Of a stretch of 64,000 nucleotides of DNA, positions 32,012-39,664 are shown one piece after another. Position 1 is the stretch's first letter. Each line of letters starts with the position of its first letter. This stretch comes from Bradyrhizobium frederickii (GTDB taxonomy: Bacteria; Pseudomonadota; Alphaproteobacteria; Rhizobiales; Xanthobacteraceae). Location of the stretch: positions 124,001-188,000 of the forward strand of contig NZ_SPQS01000006.1 in NCBI RefSeq assembly GCF_004570865.1. Direction: 5' to 3'. A model generated the notes under the pieces. The model did no database searches. It had not been told where the DNA came from and was given only the letters and a program-made list of their open reading frames with translations. The position numbers and the translations under genes are program-made.

Positions 32012-32590
32012 TCACATGGCCGCGCTGCGGCGCCACGTGCTGACGGTGAGCCAGACCGCCGAGACGAGGAAGTAGAGCGCGCCGACCGCAGCGTAGCCCG
32101 CGACATTCGCGATCGATGGCACCGCAGGCATCGAGGCCTGAAAGATGAAGAAGCCGCCCGCCAGCGCCGATTGGCCACCGCTGAGCACCATGGCCCATTG
32201 CGCTCCGAAACGCTTCCAGCGGCGCACGGCCGTGCCGAGCTGGAGCAATCCGGACAGGATCGCCCAGGCCCCGAAGATTCCGAGCACCCAGTTCATGCTC
32301 ACCTGCAAGGCCAGGATGACCGCGATGGTGGTCGCCAGACTGACCAGCACGTTCAGGCCCTGCGTGCGGTTCTGGTTCAAGCCGCCGCTGGAGAGCGCGT
32401 CGAGATAATTGGCGGCAGCGTCCCAGGCCGGATAGGCGACGAGCAGCGCCGCTGCGATCACCGCGGACGATGGCGCGATCACGAAGGCCGCGATGACCCA
32501 GGCGACGGAAAACGCGGCACGCAGGAAGTAGTATTGCTTCAGCCATTGCGCCTGGTCGGCCGCCTCCAAAGCGATCTCACGATTTCTCAT
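32012..32590 (-). CDS. DUF308-like membrane protein
   Basis: A 192-residue protein with five to six hydrophobic helices, resembling HdeD/DUF308-type small membrane proteins. AAGGAG precedes ATG 32590. A dyad matching one upstream of the tetR gene lies 13 bases before the start, so it is probably a direct TetR target. Confidence 0.78.
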   Translation of the reverse strand: MRNREIALEAADQAQWLKQYYFLRAAFSVAWVIAAFVIAPSSAVIAAALLVAYPAWDAAANYLDALSSGGLNQNRTQGLNVLVSLATTIAVILALQVSMNWVLGIFGAWAILSGLLQLGTAVRRWKRFGAQWAMVLSGGQSALAGGFFIFQASMPAVPSIANVAGYAAVGALYFLVSAVWLTVSTWRRSAAM

Positions 32591-32602
32591 TTCTCTTCTC
32601 CT

Positions 32603-32619
32603 TACCTACTAGTTGGTAG
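32603..32619. promoter_or_regulatory. TetR operator upstream of the DUF308-like gene
   Basis: On the minus strand this reads CTACCAACTAGTAGGTA. It shares CTACC-N6-AGTAGGTA spacing with the dyad at 33273-33290 before the tetR gene. Two copies of one dyad at the two divergently placed promoters of a regulator and its neighbour indicate common repression. Confidence 0.7.
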
Positions 32620-32678
32620 TTTGGATACGACGCGGAAACGTCGTGCCGCCCTGACCGGCATGGCCCGTGTCGACCTCG

Positions 32679-33263
32679 TCAGTGCCTGGTGGAAAGCCGG
32701 TCCAGCAGCGGCCGGATGATGGTTCCGAACATCTTTGGATCGCCATAAGCGCGCGCCGACAGCATCGCGCCGTGAACGGTCGCCATGAATCCCTCCGCCT
32801 CGACCCGTGCCGTGCTGGCGAGATGGAGCCGTCCTTGCCGCTTGCCGCGCTCCATGACCGATGTCAGCCAAGATGCCAGGAAACGGAAGTGCGCGCGGAC
32901 TTCGAGCGCCACCTCCTCAGGCAGGATCGGAAGCTCGCTGGCCAGGAGCGCACAGACGCAGAAGGGAGCCGTTGCGTCCTTGATGCACGCCTCCCAATAC
33001 CCCACGTAGTTCCTGAGCTGGTCGGCGGGGTCGGCGACATTGCGTTCGAGCGCCGACAACCCCGCCTGGGCCTCCTCGCGATAGCGCGACACGAGGGTGC
33101 GGACCAGGTCGACCTTGCTGGCGAAATGGTGGTGGATGCTCGGCTTGCGGATGCCCACGACATCGGCGATGTCGGCGTAACTGAAGCCGTTATAGCCACC
33201 CGCGATGATCAGCGTGCGGGCGCAGGCAAGAATGTCGTCGGCGGTCGAGGAAACGGTGCTCAT
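32679..33263 (-). CDS. TetR-family transcriptional regulator
   Basis: A 194-residue TetR repressor. Helix-turn-helix at about 26-48 (FSYADIADVVGIRKPSIHHHF) and an all-helical ligand domain. It lies upstream of the DUF308-like membrane protein gene in the same orientation, and both are preceded by the same dyad. The inducing ligand is unknown. Confidence 0.9.
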   Translation of the reverse strand: MSTVSSTADDILACARTLIIAGGYNGFSYADIADVVGIRKPSIHHHFASKVDLVRTLVSRYREEAQAGLSALERNVADPADQLRNYVGYWEACIKDATAPFCVCALLASELPILPEEVALEVRAHFRFLASWLTSVMERGKRQGRLHLASTARVEAEGFMATVHGAMLSARAYGDPKMFGTIIRPLLDRLSTRH

Positions 33264-33272
33264 GGCGTCTAG

Positions 33273-33290
33273 CTACCTTCCAGTAGGTAG
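33273..33290. promoter_or_regulatory. TetR operator upstream of tetR
   Basis: CTACCTTCCAGTAGGTAG, a dyad with CTACC/GGTAG arms ten bases before the tetR start. It matches the operator at 32603-32619 in arms and spacing, implying autoregulation. Confidence 0.7.
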
Positions 33291-33342
33291 GTCGTCAACC
33301 TCGGATGCTTCAACGATCCGTGAGCGAGTGGTAGGAGCCTGC

Positions 33343-33840
33343 ATGACCATCCGCCCGATCGTGCGCTATCCCGACCGCCGGCTCGCGCTGCCGGCCCGCC
33401 CCGTCACCACCTTCGATGATGGATTGCGCGAGCTCGCAGCCGACCTCCTGGAGACCATGCGTGCCGCGCCCGGCATCGGCATCACCGCGCCGCATATCGG
33501 CGTGCCCTTGCGGGTCGTGGTGCTGGAGCTCGACGCCAAGGACGGCGCGCGCACTTACGTCAATCCGGAGATCACATGGGCCTCGCCCGAGATGATCCTG
33601 CACCGCGAGGGCAGCGTCTCGATGCCCGGGGTCAACGACGAGGTGCAGCGCCATGCGCGGGTGCGGATCAGCTATCAGGATCTCGATGGCAATATGCAAC
33701 ACGAGGAATCGGACGGCTTGCGCGCGGTGTGCCACCAGCACGAGATCGACCAGCTCGACGGCATGTTCTGGCTCCAGCGGCTGTCGCGGCTGAAGCGCGA
33801 GCGGCTGGTGAAGAAGTTCGAGAAGATGTCGCGACCTTGA
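33343..33840 (+). CDS. Peptide-deformylase-like protein with altered metal-site residues
   Basis: A 165-residue protein of the peptide deformylase family. Motif 1 is GIGITAPHIG where the family has Gln (now His51). Motif 2 is EGSVS, so the metal-ligand Cys is Ser91. Motif 3 is HEIDQLDG, keeping His133 and Glu134 but with Gln137 in place of the second His ligand. Two of three metal ligands are changed, so classical deformylase activity is doubtful. ATG 33343 has AGGAG seven bases upstream. It is unlikely to be the essential def gene. Confidence 0.85.
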   Translation: MTIRPIVRYPDRRLALPARPVTTFDDGLRELAADLLETMRAAPGIGITAPHIGVPLRVVVLELDAKDGARTYVNPEITWASPEMILHREGSVSMPGVNDEVQRHARVRISYQDLDGNMQHEESDGLRAVCHQHEIDQLDGMFWLQRLSRLKRERLVKKFEKMSRP

Positions 33841-33890
33841 GAGGGCAGCGAAGCCATCCGCCAGCGCCAGAGGCTAGACGGATGGACTAC

Positions 33891-33923
33891 GCCAGCGGCC
33901 GGCGCTCCCGCGCGGCCGCTGGC
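33891..33923. terminator. GC hairpin between convergent genes
   Basis: GCCAGCGGCCG (33891-33901) and CGGCCGCTGGC (33913-33923) form a perfect 11-bp stem with an 11-base loop. No T run follows on either side, so termination is only suggested by its place between the convergent genes at 33343 and 34003. Confidence 0.4.
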
Positions 33924-34002
33924 AACTCCGTGGCGTGATCGTTGAGAGGGCGTGACGAGCTTCGAGATGCAACCGCTTTTTCGGAGCGATGCAGTTGAAC
34001 CC

Positions 34003-34668
34003 TCACACGCTCAGACATCCCGCGTTGCCGGGTACGGGCGTGTTGAGCAGCTGCTGCTCCCACAGGTACGCGATGCCGCTACCGCCGGCATGTTGGGTGA
34101 TCACCTTCGTCAGCGCGGCAGCTTGATCGGCCCGAGCCCAGTCGCGCTGCCATTCGGCCGCGAGCGCCAGCCAGGTCATCATATTCACGCCCGCCGCGAT
34201 CATGCGCTGGATTGCGACCTGGTGGGCCTCCACCGAAACGGCGCCAGAGGCGTCGGTGATCACCGTTACATCCCAGCCTTCGCCACGAGCCTGAATCGCC
34301 GGCATCGCAACGCAAATTTCGGTCCACAGGCCAGCAATGATGAGCTGCTTGCGGCCCGTTGCCTTGACTGCGTCCACCACCTTTCGATCCTCCCAGGTGT
34401 TGATGAACGTCCGGTCGATGACTTCCTGGCCGGGGAAAACGTCCGTGATCTGAGGGAAAAGGAGACCACCCCGTTCAGCGATCACGGTGGTGAGGATCGT
34501 GGGGACGCCGAAGGCTTTGGCGGCCTTGGCCAGACCGGCCGTGTTGTTGATCACCATCTGCGGTTCATGGCTGTTCACGTTCGCAAGCTGGTAAGGCTGG
34601 TGGTCGATCAGAACGAGCACGGAGTCTTCGGGACGAAGAAGCGAAGCAAGGCCGTTACGAAAAGTCAT
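34003..34668 (-). CDS. YcaC-like cysteine hydrolase (isochorismatase family)
   Basis: A 221-residue protein from ATG 34668, with AAAGGA eight bases upstream. Catalytic Asp in LIDHQPYQ near residue 22 and nucleophile Cys in WTEICVAMP near 119. The pattern matches the YcaC/nicotinamidase-like branch. It is divergent from the LysR gene at 34804. Codon use is less GC-biased than in most neighbours, suggesting the pair was acquired as a unit. Confidence 0.85.
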   Translation of the reverse strand: MTFRNGLASLLRPEDSVLVLIDHQPYQLANVNSHEPQMVINNTAGLAKAAKAFGVPTILTTVIAERGGLLFPQITDVFPGQEVIDRTFINTWEDRKVVDAVKATGRKQLIIAGLWTEICVAMPAIQARGEGWDVTVITDASGAVSVEAHQVAIQRMIAAGVNMMTWLALAAEWQRDWARADQAAALTKVITQHAGGSGIAYLWEQQLLNTPVPGNAGCLSV

Positions 34669-34803
34669 CGTTGCATCCTTTATTGCCGTTGTGAGCGGCG
34701 CTGTTTTTCGAAGACGTACGCCAGCAGCGACGTAGCCGACGCCGAGATTGGTGTTCCCGGACGCGATACGGTAGTGTCGTGGTGAGGGACACCGTGTCGC
34801 GGA

Positions 34804-35700
34804 ATGAGGAACGCTGAATTGGATATCGAAGAAATACGGACGTTCGTCGAAATCGCCGACGCTGGGGGAATTTCGTCCGCCGCGATCCGGCTGGGCGTCG
34901 CCAAATCGATCGTCAGTCGTCGGCTCCTGCGGCTCGAAGCGGAGCTTGGCGTCCAACTGCTTGCAAGAACGACCCGCGGGGCTGCGCTCACGGAAGCCGG
35001 CGTCACTTTCCGAGACCATGCCGCCAGAGTCAGCGCCGAGATCGACGCAGCGAGGGAGGCAGTGCTACCCGCCGGAGACTTGCGCGGCCGCTTGCGAGTT
35101 GCAGTGCCGCTTTCTTTCGGCCCGATCCACTTCGCTCCCATCCTTGCGGAGATGGCCCGGCGCCATCCCCATCTTCAGATCCAAACCTGCTACAGCGATC
35201 GCTTCGTCGATCTCATCGCAGAAGGATATGATTGCGCGATACGAGTTGGCCATCTTCAGGACTCCAATCTGATCGCAAGACGCGTCGGACCTGTCTATGG
35301 GAAGCTTGTCGCGAGCCCGGACTACATCAAGGCGCATGGGTCGCCTGAATCGCCAGAGGCACTCCTCGCCCATGAAGCCCTCATGCAGGGCACCGAAGTG
35401 TGGCAACTCATGGATGGCGACAAGATCCTCACGGTGCGTCCGCAGGGTCGCTTCAAGGCCGACAACGGCACAGCTCTGGTTTTCGCTGCGCTGGCAGGAC
35501 TTGGGATCGCCTATCTTCCCGACAGGCTCACCCATGAATACGTAACCTCGGGCGCGCTTGTGCCGGTCATGACACGATATCCCCCGGCTCCGGCGGGTGC
35601 GTATGTGATCCGCCCGCCGGGCCAGCATCCCGCACGGAAGATACGGGTCCTCACCGAGTTGCTGATCGAGTATTGCGAGCCGGCTCCGCAGCCCGCGTAA
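34804..35700 (+). CDS. LysR-family transcriptional regulator
   Basis: A 298-residue LysR regulator with helix-turn-helix SSAAIRLGVAKSIVSRRL near residues 25-42 and a CrgA-like effector domain. Start ATG 34804, though a TTG at 34819 with AGGAA upstream is a real alternative. It is divergent from the YcaC-like hydrolase and is its likely regulator. Confidence 0.88.
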   Translation: MRNAELDIEEIRTFVEIADAGGISSAAIRLGVAKSIVSRRLLRLEAELGVQLLARTTRGAALTEAGVTFRDHAARVSAEIDAAREAVLPAGDLRGRLRVAVPLSFGPIHFAPILAEMARRHPHLQIQTCYSDRFVDLIAEGYDCAIRVGHLQDSNLIARRVGPVYGKLVASPDYIKAHGSPESPEALLAHEALMQGTEVWQLMDGDKILTVRPQGRFKADNGTALVFAALAGLGIAYLPDRLTHEYVTSGALVPVMTRYPPAPAGAYVIRPPGQHPARKIRVLTELLIEYCEPAPQPA

Positions 35701-35731
35701 CCTCGCTCATCACTCCCCATTCGCGATCGCC

Positions 35732-36094
35732 TCAAGCTCTTTTCCCGCTCCTCTTGGTGAGCGGCGCGTTGCGGCGCTCGCGTTTGCCGCGCGCGATTTC
35801 GGTTGCCAGTGCGTCGAGCTTCGGCTCCCAGAAGTTCCGGAACTGACCGATCCAAGCATCGACCGCGCGAAGCCCGGCAATGTCGACCGAATAGAGGCGC
35901 CTCTGCGCCTCCGCGCGAACGGTCGCAAAGCCGCTCTCGCGCAGCACCTTGAGGTGCTGCGAGACGGCTGCCTGGGTGATGCCGAATTCGGCCCCGATCG
36001 CTTCGACGACCTCGCCGGACGCCATCTCCCCGGGCGCGAGCAGCTCGAGGATGCGACGGCGCACGGGATCGGCGAGGACCTCGAAGACGTGCAT
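35732..36094 (-). CDS. ArsR-family transcriptional regulator
   Basis: A 120-residue ArsR-type winged helix: VFEVLADPVRRRILELLAPGEM, then ITQAAVSQHLKVLRESGFATVR. There is no CxC metal site, so it is the non-metal type often paired with SRPBCC proteins. The ATG overlaps the upstream stop (TGATG at 36092-36096). It ends in a basic tail. Confidence 0.9.
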   Translation of the reverse strand: MHVFEVLADPVRRRILELLAPGEMASGEVVEAIGAEFGITQAAVSQHLKVLRESGFATVRAEAQRRLYSVDIAGLRAVDAWIGQFRNFWEPKLDALATEIARGKRERRNAPLTKRSGKRA

Positions 36095-36756
36095 CAGCTT
36101 CCAGTGCCGGGATGGGCGATGTCGGGCGGCATCTCGCCGCGATAGAACGCGATGGTGCGGTCCGAGCGCTGCTTCGCCTCGTCCGGGTCGACCCCGCTCG
36201 CGACATGCGCCGCACGCCAATGCTCGCCGCTGGTCGTCATGAAGTCCTTGCCCTCCGGCGAGCGCATCCACGCCTCGGCCGTCTCATGGTCGACCGATGC
36301 CCCGGTCGCAACATATCGCTCGAGCCCCGCAAGCGCGAGATCCCAGCCGATCCCGACCGCACCCGGGCCGAACTGATTCCAATGATCCTCGATGATCGCG
36401 GTGTGCTCAAGCGTCAAACGCGCCTGCTGCCGTTCCGCCGCCAGCTTGACGTCGATCCAGCTGATCGCGCCGCCGAATTCCCAGGTTGCGGCGAAATGGG
36501 TCGGCGGCGTACACGCCGTGATGGTGCCGCCCGCATTGCCCTTGACCTGGTACCGCCCGCCGAGTTGGAGGTCGCCCTCGACCGCCGCAAACCAGCGCGG
36601 AATCCGCTCTTTGCTGGTCACGGCGTCCCAGAGATCGTCGACGCTGGTGTCGTAGAGCCGCGTCAGCGTCACGGCACTCGCAGGTTTTCCGTCCTTCTCG
36701 AAGTTCGTCACCGAACGCGTCACAAGCCCCAAGATCCTCGCGACATCGATCTGCAT
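36094..36756 (-). CDS. SRPBCC/AHSA1-domain protein
   Basis: A 220-residue protein with an AHSA1/START-like lipid-pocket domain (VTLTRLYDTSVDDLWDAVTS, IPRWF, GDLQLGGRY). Such proteins commonly form a two-gene unit with an ArsR regulator, as here. AGGAAGG precedes the ATG. A dyad operator lies 50 bases upstream. The ligand is unknown. Confidence 0.87.
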   Translation of the reverse strand: MQIDVARILGLVTRSVTNFEKDGKPASAVTLTRLYDTSVDDLWDAVTSKERIPRWFAAVEGDLQLGGRYQVKGNAGGTITACTPPTHFAATWEFGGAISWIDVKLAAERQQARLTLEHTAIIEDHWNQFGPGAVGIGWDLALAGLERYVATGASVDHETAEAWMRSPEGKDFMTTSGEHWRAAHVASGVDPDEAKQRSDRTIAFYRGEMPPDIAHPGTGS

Positions 36757-36788
36757 GGCATAGCCTTCCTATCGTTTCATCCAAGGAT

Positions 36789-36829
36789 GGAATATCGAGC
36801 TACACTAATATAAGTCAATACTTATATTA
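36789..36829 (-). promoter_or_regulatory. ArsR operator and promoter of the SRPBCC-ArsR unit
   Basis: TAATATAAGT (36806-36815) and ACTTATATTA (36820-36829) form a perfect 10-bp dyad with spacer CAAT. On the minus strand TTGACT in the dyad centre, followed 17 bases later by ATATTC, can serve as -35 and -10. Binding of ArsR would cover the -35 box, giving autorepression of the two-gene operon. Confidence 0.75.
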
Positions 36830-36941
36830 AGCCGCCGCGCTGCGTCAAACCGCCTCGCGAGGCGATGCGAACCAAACACCTGCTCAAACGTCTATCGGTT
36901 CCCCACTCACCCGCCGGGGCTGGATAACACGGTAGGAATTC

Positions 36942-37301
36942 ATGAAAGTTCGCAAATTCGCCATCTCCGACGCATCGCTCGAACGCTCGCCGGGACAGGA
37001 CGGCGAGATCTTCGCCGGCAATGTGATCGACCAGCGCCACGGAGGCCCGGTCACCATCGGCTTCGGCCGCTATGCACCGAACCAGACTCTCGAAGAGACG
37101 ATCGAGGTCGACGACGTCATGATCGTCCTCGAGGGCAAGCTGTCGGTCATGAGCCGAGGCAGCACCGTCACCGCAGGTCCCCACGAGATCGTCTACATGC
37201 CGAAGGGCGAGACGGTCACCATCCGCTCGCACGAGCAAGGCGCCGTCACCGCTTACGTCACCTATCCGCATTGGCAGGAGGCGGGCGACGATGCGGCTTA
37301 G
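36942..37301 (+). CDS. EutQ-like cupin protein
   Basis: A 119-residue single cupin resembling EutQ-type ethanolamine-utilisation proteins (EETIEVDDVMIVLEGKLSV and GPHEIVYMPKGETVTI). The usual cupin metal histidines are mostly missing, as in EutQ. No eut genes are nearby, so a pathway role cannot be given. Confidence 0.78.
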   Translation: MKVRKFAISDASLERSPGQDGEIFAGNVIDQRHGGPVTIGFGRYAPNQTLEETIEVDDVMIVLEGKLSVMSRGSTVTAGPHEIVYMPKGETVTIRSHEQGAVTAYVTYPHWQEAGDDAA

Positions 37302-37350
37302 CCGGTAACGGGCACGACCTGCTCGACCGATGTTGCGGCTTTGGCAAGCT

Positions 37351-37450
37351 GTCGTCGCCCGGCTTGACCGGGCGACCCAGTACGCCGCGGCCTCACGATC
37401 AATCGATCGCTTCTGGAATACTGGATCGCCCGATCAAGTCGGGCGATGAC
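37351..37450. repeat. 100-bp inverted-repeat element (family with 58873-58973)
   Basis: TCGCCCGGCTTGACCGGGCGA with CCCAGTA at the left and TACTGGATCGCCCGATCAAG with TCGGGCGA at the right form long imperfect inverted arms. A related copy lies at 58873-58973. It is a non-coding intergenic repeat. Confidence 0.65.
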
Positions 37451-37483
37451 AGCGAGTGTGAGGCGTGAGCGTGCGACGCGCCC

Positions 37484-38731
37484 CTACCCGCCCGCCATCA
37501 GCGCCTTCGCCAGCGCCATGTAGGCCGGCAGCGTCACGGGATCGTTGGCAGCGTTGCCGGCGACCGGATGCGAGGCGTAGCGCGCGATCACCATCTCAGC
37601 TTTAGGGTCGATATAGATGCCCTGGCCGTAGACGCCGCGCGCCATGTAGGCGCCGTGCTCGTTGTGCGTGACCCACCATTGATTGCGGTAGGACGCGCCC
37701 GGCAGCGTGGTGTAGCCGGCCGGCTTGAATTTTTCGGGGTCGCCGCCGCGCGCGATGTCCTCGACCACTTGCGACGGCACGATCTGGCGGCCGTTGAAGC
37801 GGCCGTGATTGCGCATGGTCTCGCCGAAGCGGGCGAGATCGCGCAACGTCGTGGAGAGACCGCCGCCGCCGCTCTCGGTGCCGATGCGGTCGACGTGATA
37901 ATGCGCGTCCTCTTCCGCGCCCATCGGCTGCCAGATCCGCTCCGACAAGAGGTCGGACAGCGTCAGGCCGCTGACGCGTCGGCAGATCCACGCCAGCACG
38001 TCGGTGTTGACGGTCTTGTAGGCGAACACCTTGCCGTGCTCGCCCTGCTTCTGCTGCGCGATCAGGAATTCGAAAATGTTGGTCGGCCCGTCATAATCCG
38101 GCGGAATCGGCGCCATGCCGTTGGCGCGCCGGAGGCCCCACACGTCCGAATCCTTGTCGGTGTAGATCTCGGTGTAGGCGAGCCCCGTGGTCATATCCAT
38201 GACCTCGTGCACGCGCGCATCGCCGAAGGCGCTGGCCTTCAGCTCGGGCACATAGTCCGTGACGGGCGCCTGCGGATCGATCCTGCCCTCGGCGACCAGC
38301 ATGCTGGCGAGCACGCCGGTGAACGACTTCGTCACGGACATGCCGATATGCGGCTTGTGCGGCCTCAAGGCGCCGAAATAGCGCTCATAGATCAGCCTGC
38401 CCCGGTGCAGCACCGCGATGCCGTCGGCGTAGGTCTCCTCCAGCATCTTTGCGAAGGTCATGGGCCGCCCGTCCATCGTGGTCGAGGCGACCGCGCCGAT
38501 ATCGTGATCTTCGCGTGGCAACACGGATGCAGGCCCTGCCCCGCGCCAGACATTCACGGTGGGCACCAGCTGGCGGATGTTGGACCAAGCCCAGCGCAGT
38601 TCGGGGAAATTGCGGAACGAGCCGTCCTGGAAGGTGATGGTGCGATCGGGGGAAGGTGGGAAGCCGCGCATCCAGCCGAGAGTGTTGGGATCGGTGGAGG
38701 CGGCGGAAGGCTGGCTGGGCGCGGCGGACAT
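37484..38731 (-). CDS. Serine hydrolase, 6-aminohexanoate-oligomer-hydrolase-like (beta-lactamase fold)
   Basis: A 415-residue protein from ATG 38731. S-x-x-K motif SVTKS near 131-135 and a second-half pattern (GGGGLSTTLRDLARFGETM, NQWWVTHNE) typical of the NylB/EstB-type class C group. No signal peptide. It likely cleaves an ester or amide; the natural substrate is unknown. Confidence 0.85.
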   Translation of the reverse strand: MSAAPSQPSAASTDPNTLGWMRGFPPSPDRTITFQDGSFRNFPELRWAWSNIRQLVPTVNVWRGAGPASVLPREDHDIGAVASTTMDGRPMTFAKMLEETYADGIAVLHRGRLIYERYFGALRPHKPHIGMSVTKSFTGVLASMLVAEGRIDPQAPVTDYVPELKASAFGDARVHEVMDMTTGLAYTEIYTDKDSDVWGLRRANGMAPIPPDYDGPTNIFEFLIAQQKQGEHGKVFAYKTVNTDVLAWICRRVSGLTLSDLLSERIWQPMGAEEDAHYHVDRIGTESGGGGLSTTLRDLARFGETMRNHGRFNGRQIVPSQVVEDIARGGDPEKFKPAGYTTLPGASYRNQWWVTHNEHGAYMARGVYGQGIYIDPKAEMVIARYASHPVAGNAANDPVTLPAYMALAKALMAGG

Positions 38732-38832
38732 GAAGGCTGGCTCCGGACGGACAATGCGGGGGTCGTAGCACGGCACTGCGCTGCGGAGATCCAGCGTTTG
38801 CGCCGGGCGGCTGCGCGATGATCTGCATGCCC

Positions 38833-39273
38833 CTAGCGCGCGCCGGCTTCGGCAAGTGCTCGCATGAGGTTCGGCGTCGACCACGTCGCAACGCCAGTTC
38901 CCGCAAAATCGCGGTCCGTCGTCCAGACATCGGCCTCGACACTCCAGGCCAGCGCCAGCACGTGCGCGTCGCGCACTGAACCATTGCGGCTCGGCACCGC
39001 ATCGCGAAGGGTTTCCTCGCAGCGAAAGAGAACAGGCTCCAGGGCGGCGACGGGGACAACCGTAAGCAATTCCGCCAGATCGTCGAGCACATCAAGCAGC
39101 TCCGGCCGCTTCAATCCGAGTTCGATCCGTCGGCGTGCTTCCTGAACCACACGGTCCGTCGTGACCAGGACCGTACCCTCGGCGGCTTTCAGCATCGCGC
39201 CGGAGCTTCGGCCCCGAACCGCTGCAATCAGGATGGCCGCGTCGATGACGATCGTCGTCGACGGCAGTTTCAC
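38833..39273 (-). CDS. vapC: PIN-domain ribonuclease toxin (VapC-like)
   Basis: A 146-residue PIN protein. Acidic residues in VIDAAILIA, EEAR-type helix (QEARRRIE), R-D-A-H-V-L-A-L-A and TTDRDF supply the usual metal site. The start is GTG 39273 in a GTGA overlap with the antitoxin stop. Toxins of this type cleave RNA, often tRNA anticodon loops or rRNA; the target is unknown. Confidence 0.85.
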   Translation of the reverse strand: MKLPSTTIVIDAAILIAAVRGRSSGAMLKAAEGTVLVTTDRVVQEARRRIELGLKRPELLDVLDDLAELLTVVPVAALEPVLFRCEETLRDAVPSRNGSVRDAHVLALAWSVEADVWTTDRDFAGTGVATWSTPNLMRALAEAGAR

Positions 39274-39554
39274 TTCGGCTTGCCGGTCAGGGCTTTCACG
39301 GCGGCGACCGACCAATCGACCGGATCGACGTCGCCGAATCCGGCCAGCGCCGCGTCGTCCGCAGCTGCGTCGCGCCCCTTCGCCAGCTTCTCGGCTCGCC
39401 TCAACACGGCGGCCAAGCGATCGGGATCGGCCGATTTCAGCGGGATCAGCAGTCCCACCGTCCGCTCGCCCGACTTCACCGGCGTCGGCCCCGGCAGCGC
39501 CCCGATCGCCTCGCCGGAAATCTTCTGCAGATCACGGATGCTGATGTGGGTCAT
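39270..39554 (-). CDS. vapB: Antitoxin of the VapBC-type pair
   Basis: A 94-residue protein with an N-terminal Phd/AbrB-like DNA-binding region (THISIRDLQKISGEAIGAL; ribbon or Phd type) and an acidic C-terminus that would wrap the PIN toxin. It precedes the toxin and overlaps it by four bases. A palindrome lies just upstream of its start. No Shine-Dalgarno sequence is visible, so translation may use a very short leader. Confidence 0.8.
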   Translation of the reverse strand: MTHISIRDLQKISGEAIGALPGPTPVKSGERTVGLLIPLKSADPDRLAAVLRRAEKLAKGRDAAADDAALAGFGDVDPVDWSVAAVKALTGKPK

Positions 39555-39558
39555 GGAG

Positions 39559-39580
39559 GTTACATACGCCTATATGTAAC
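39559..39580. promoter_or_regulatory. Antitoxin operator palindrome
   Basis: GTTACATA (39559-39566) and TATGTAAC (39573-39580), a perfect 8-bp dyad with spacer CGCCTA, beginning five bases before the antitoxin start codon. Its place at the promoter fits conditional autorepression by a VapBC complex. Confidence 0.75.
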
Positions 39581-39664
39581 AAATAGCAAGAATGGTGTGG
39601 TTCCGAACAGCGCCGGCATCAAGCCAGCGCGATGGGTTTCGCTGCGTGTACCTACGGAACTACA

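Noticed and set aside
34669..34803. LysR binding site GTGTC/GACAC in the divergent region
   Set aside because: The dyad is only five bases with a nine-base spacer and could be chance; too weak to list.
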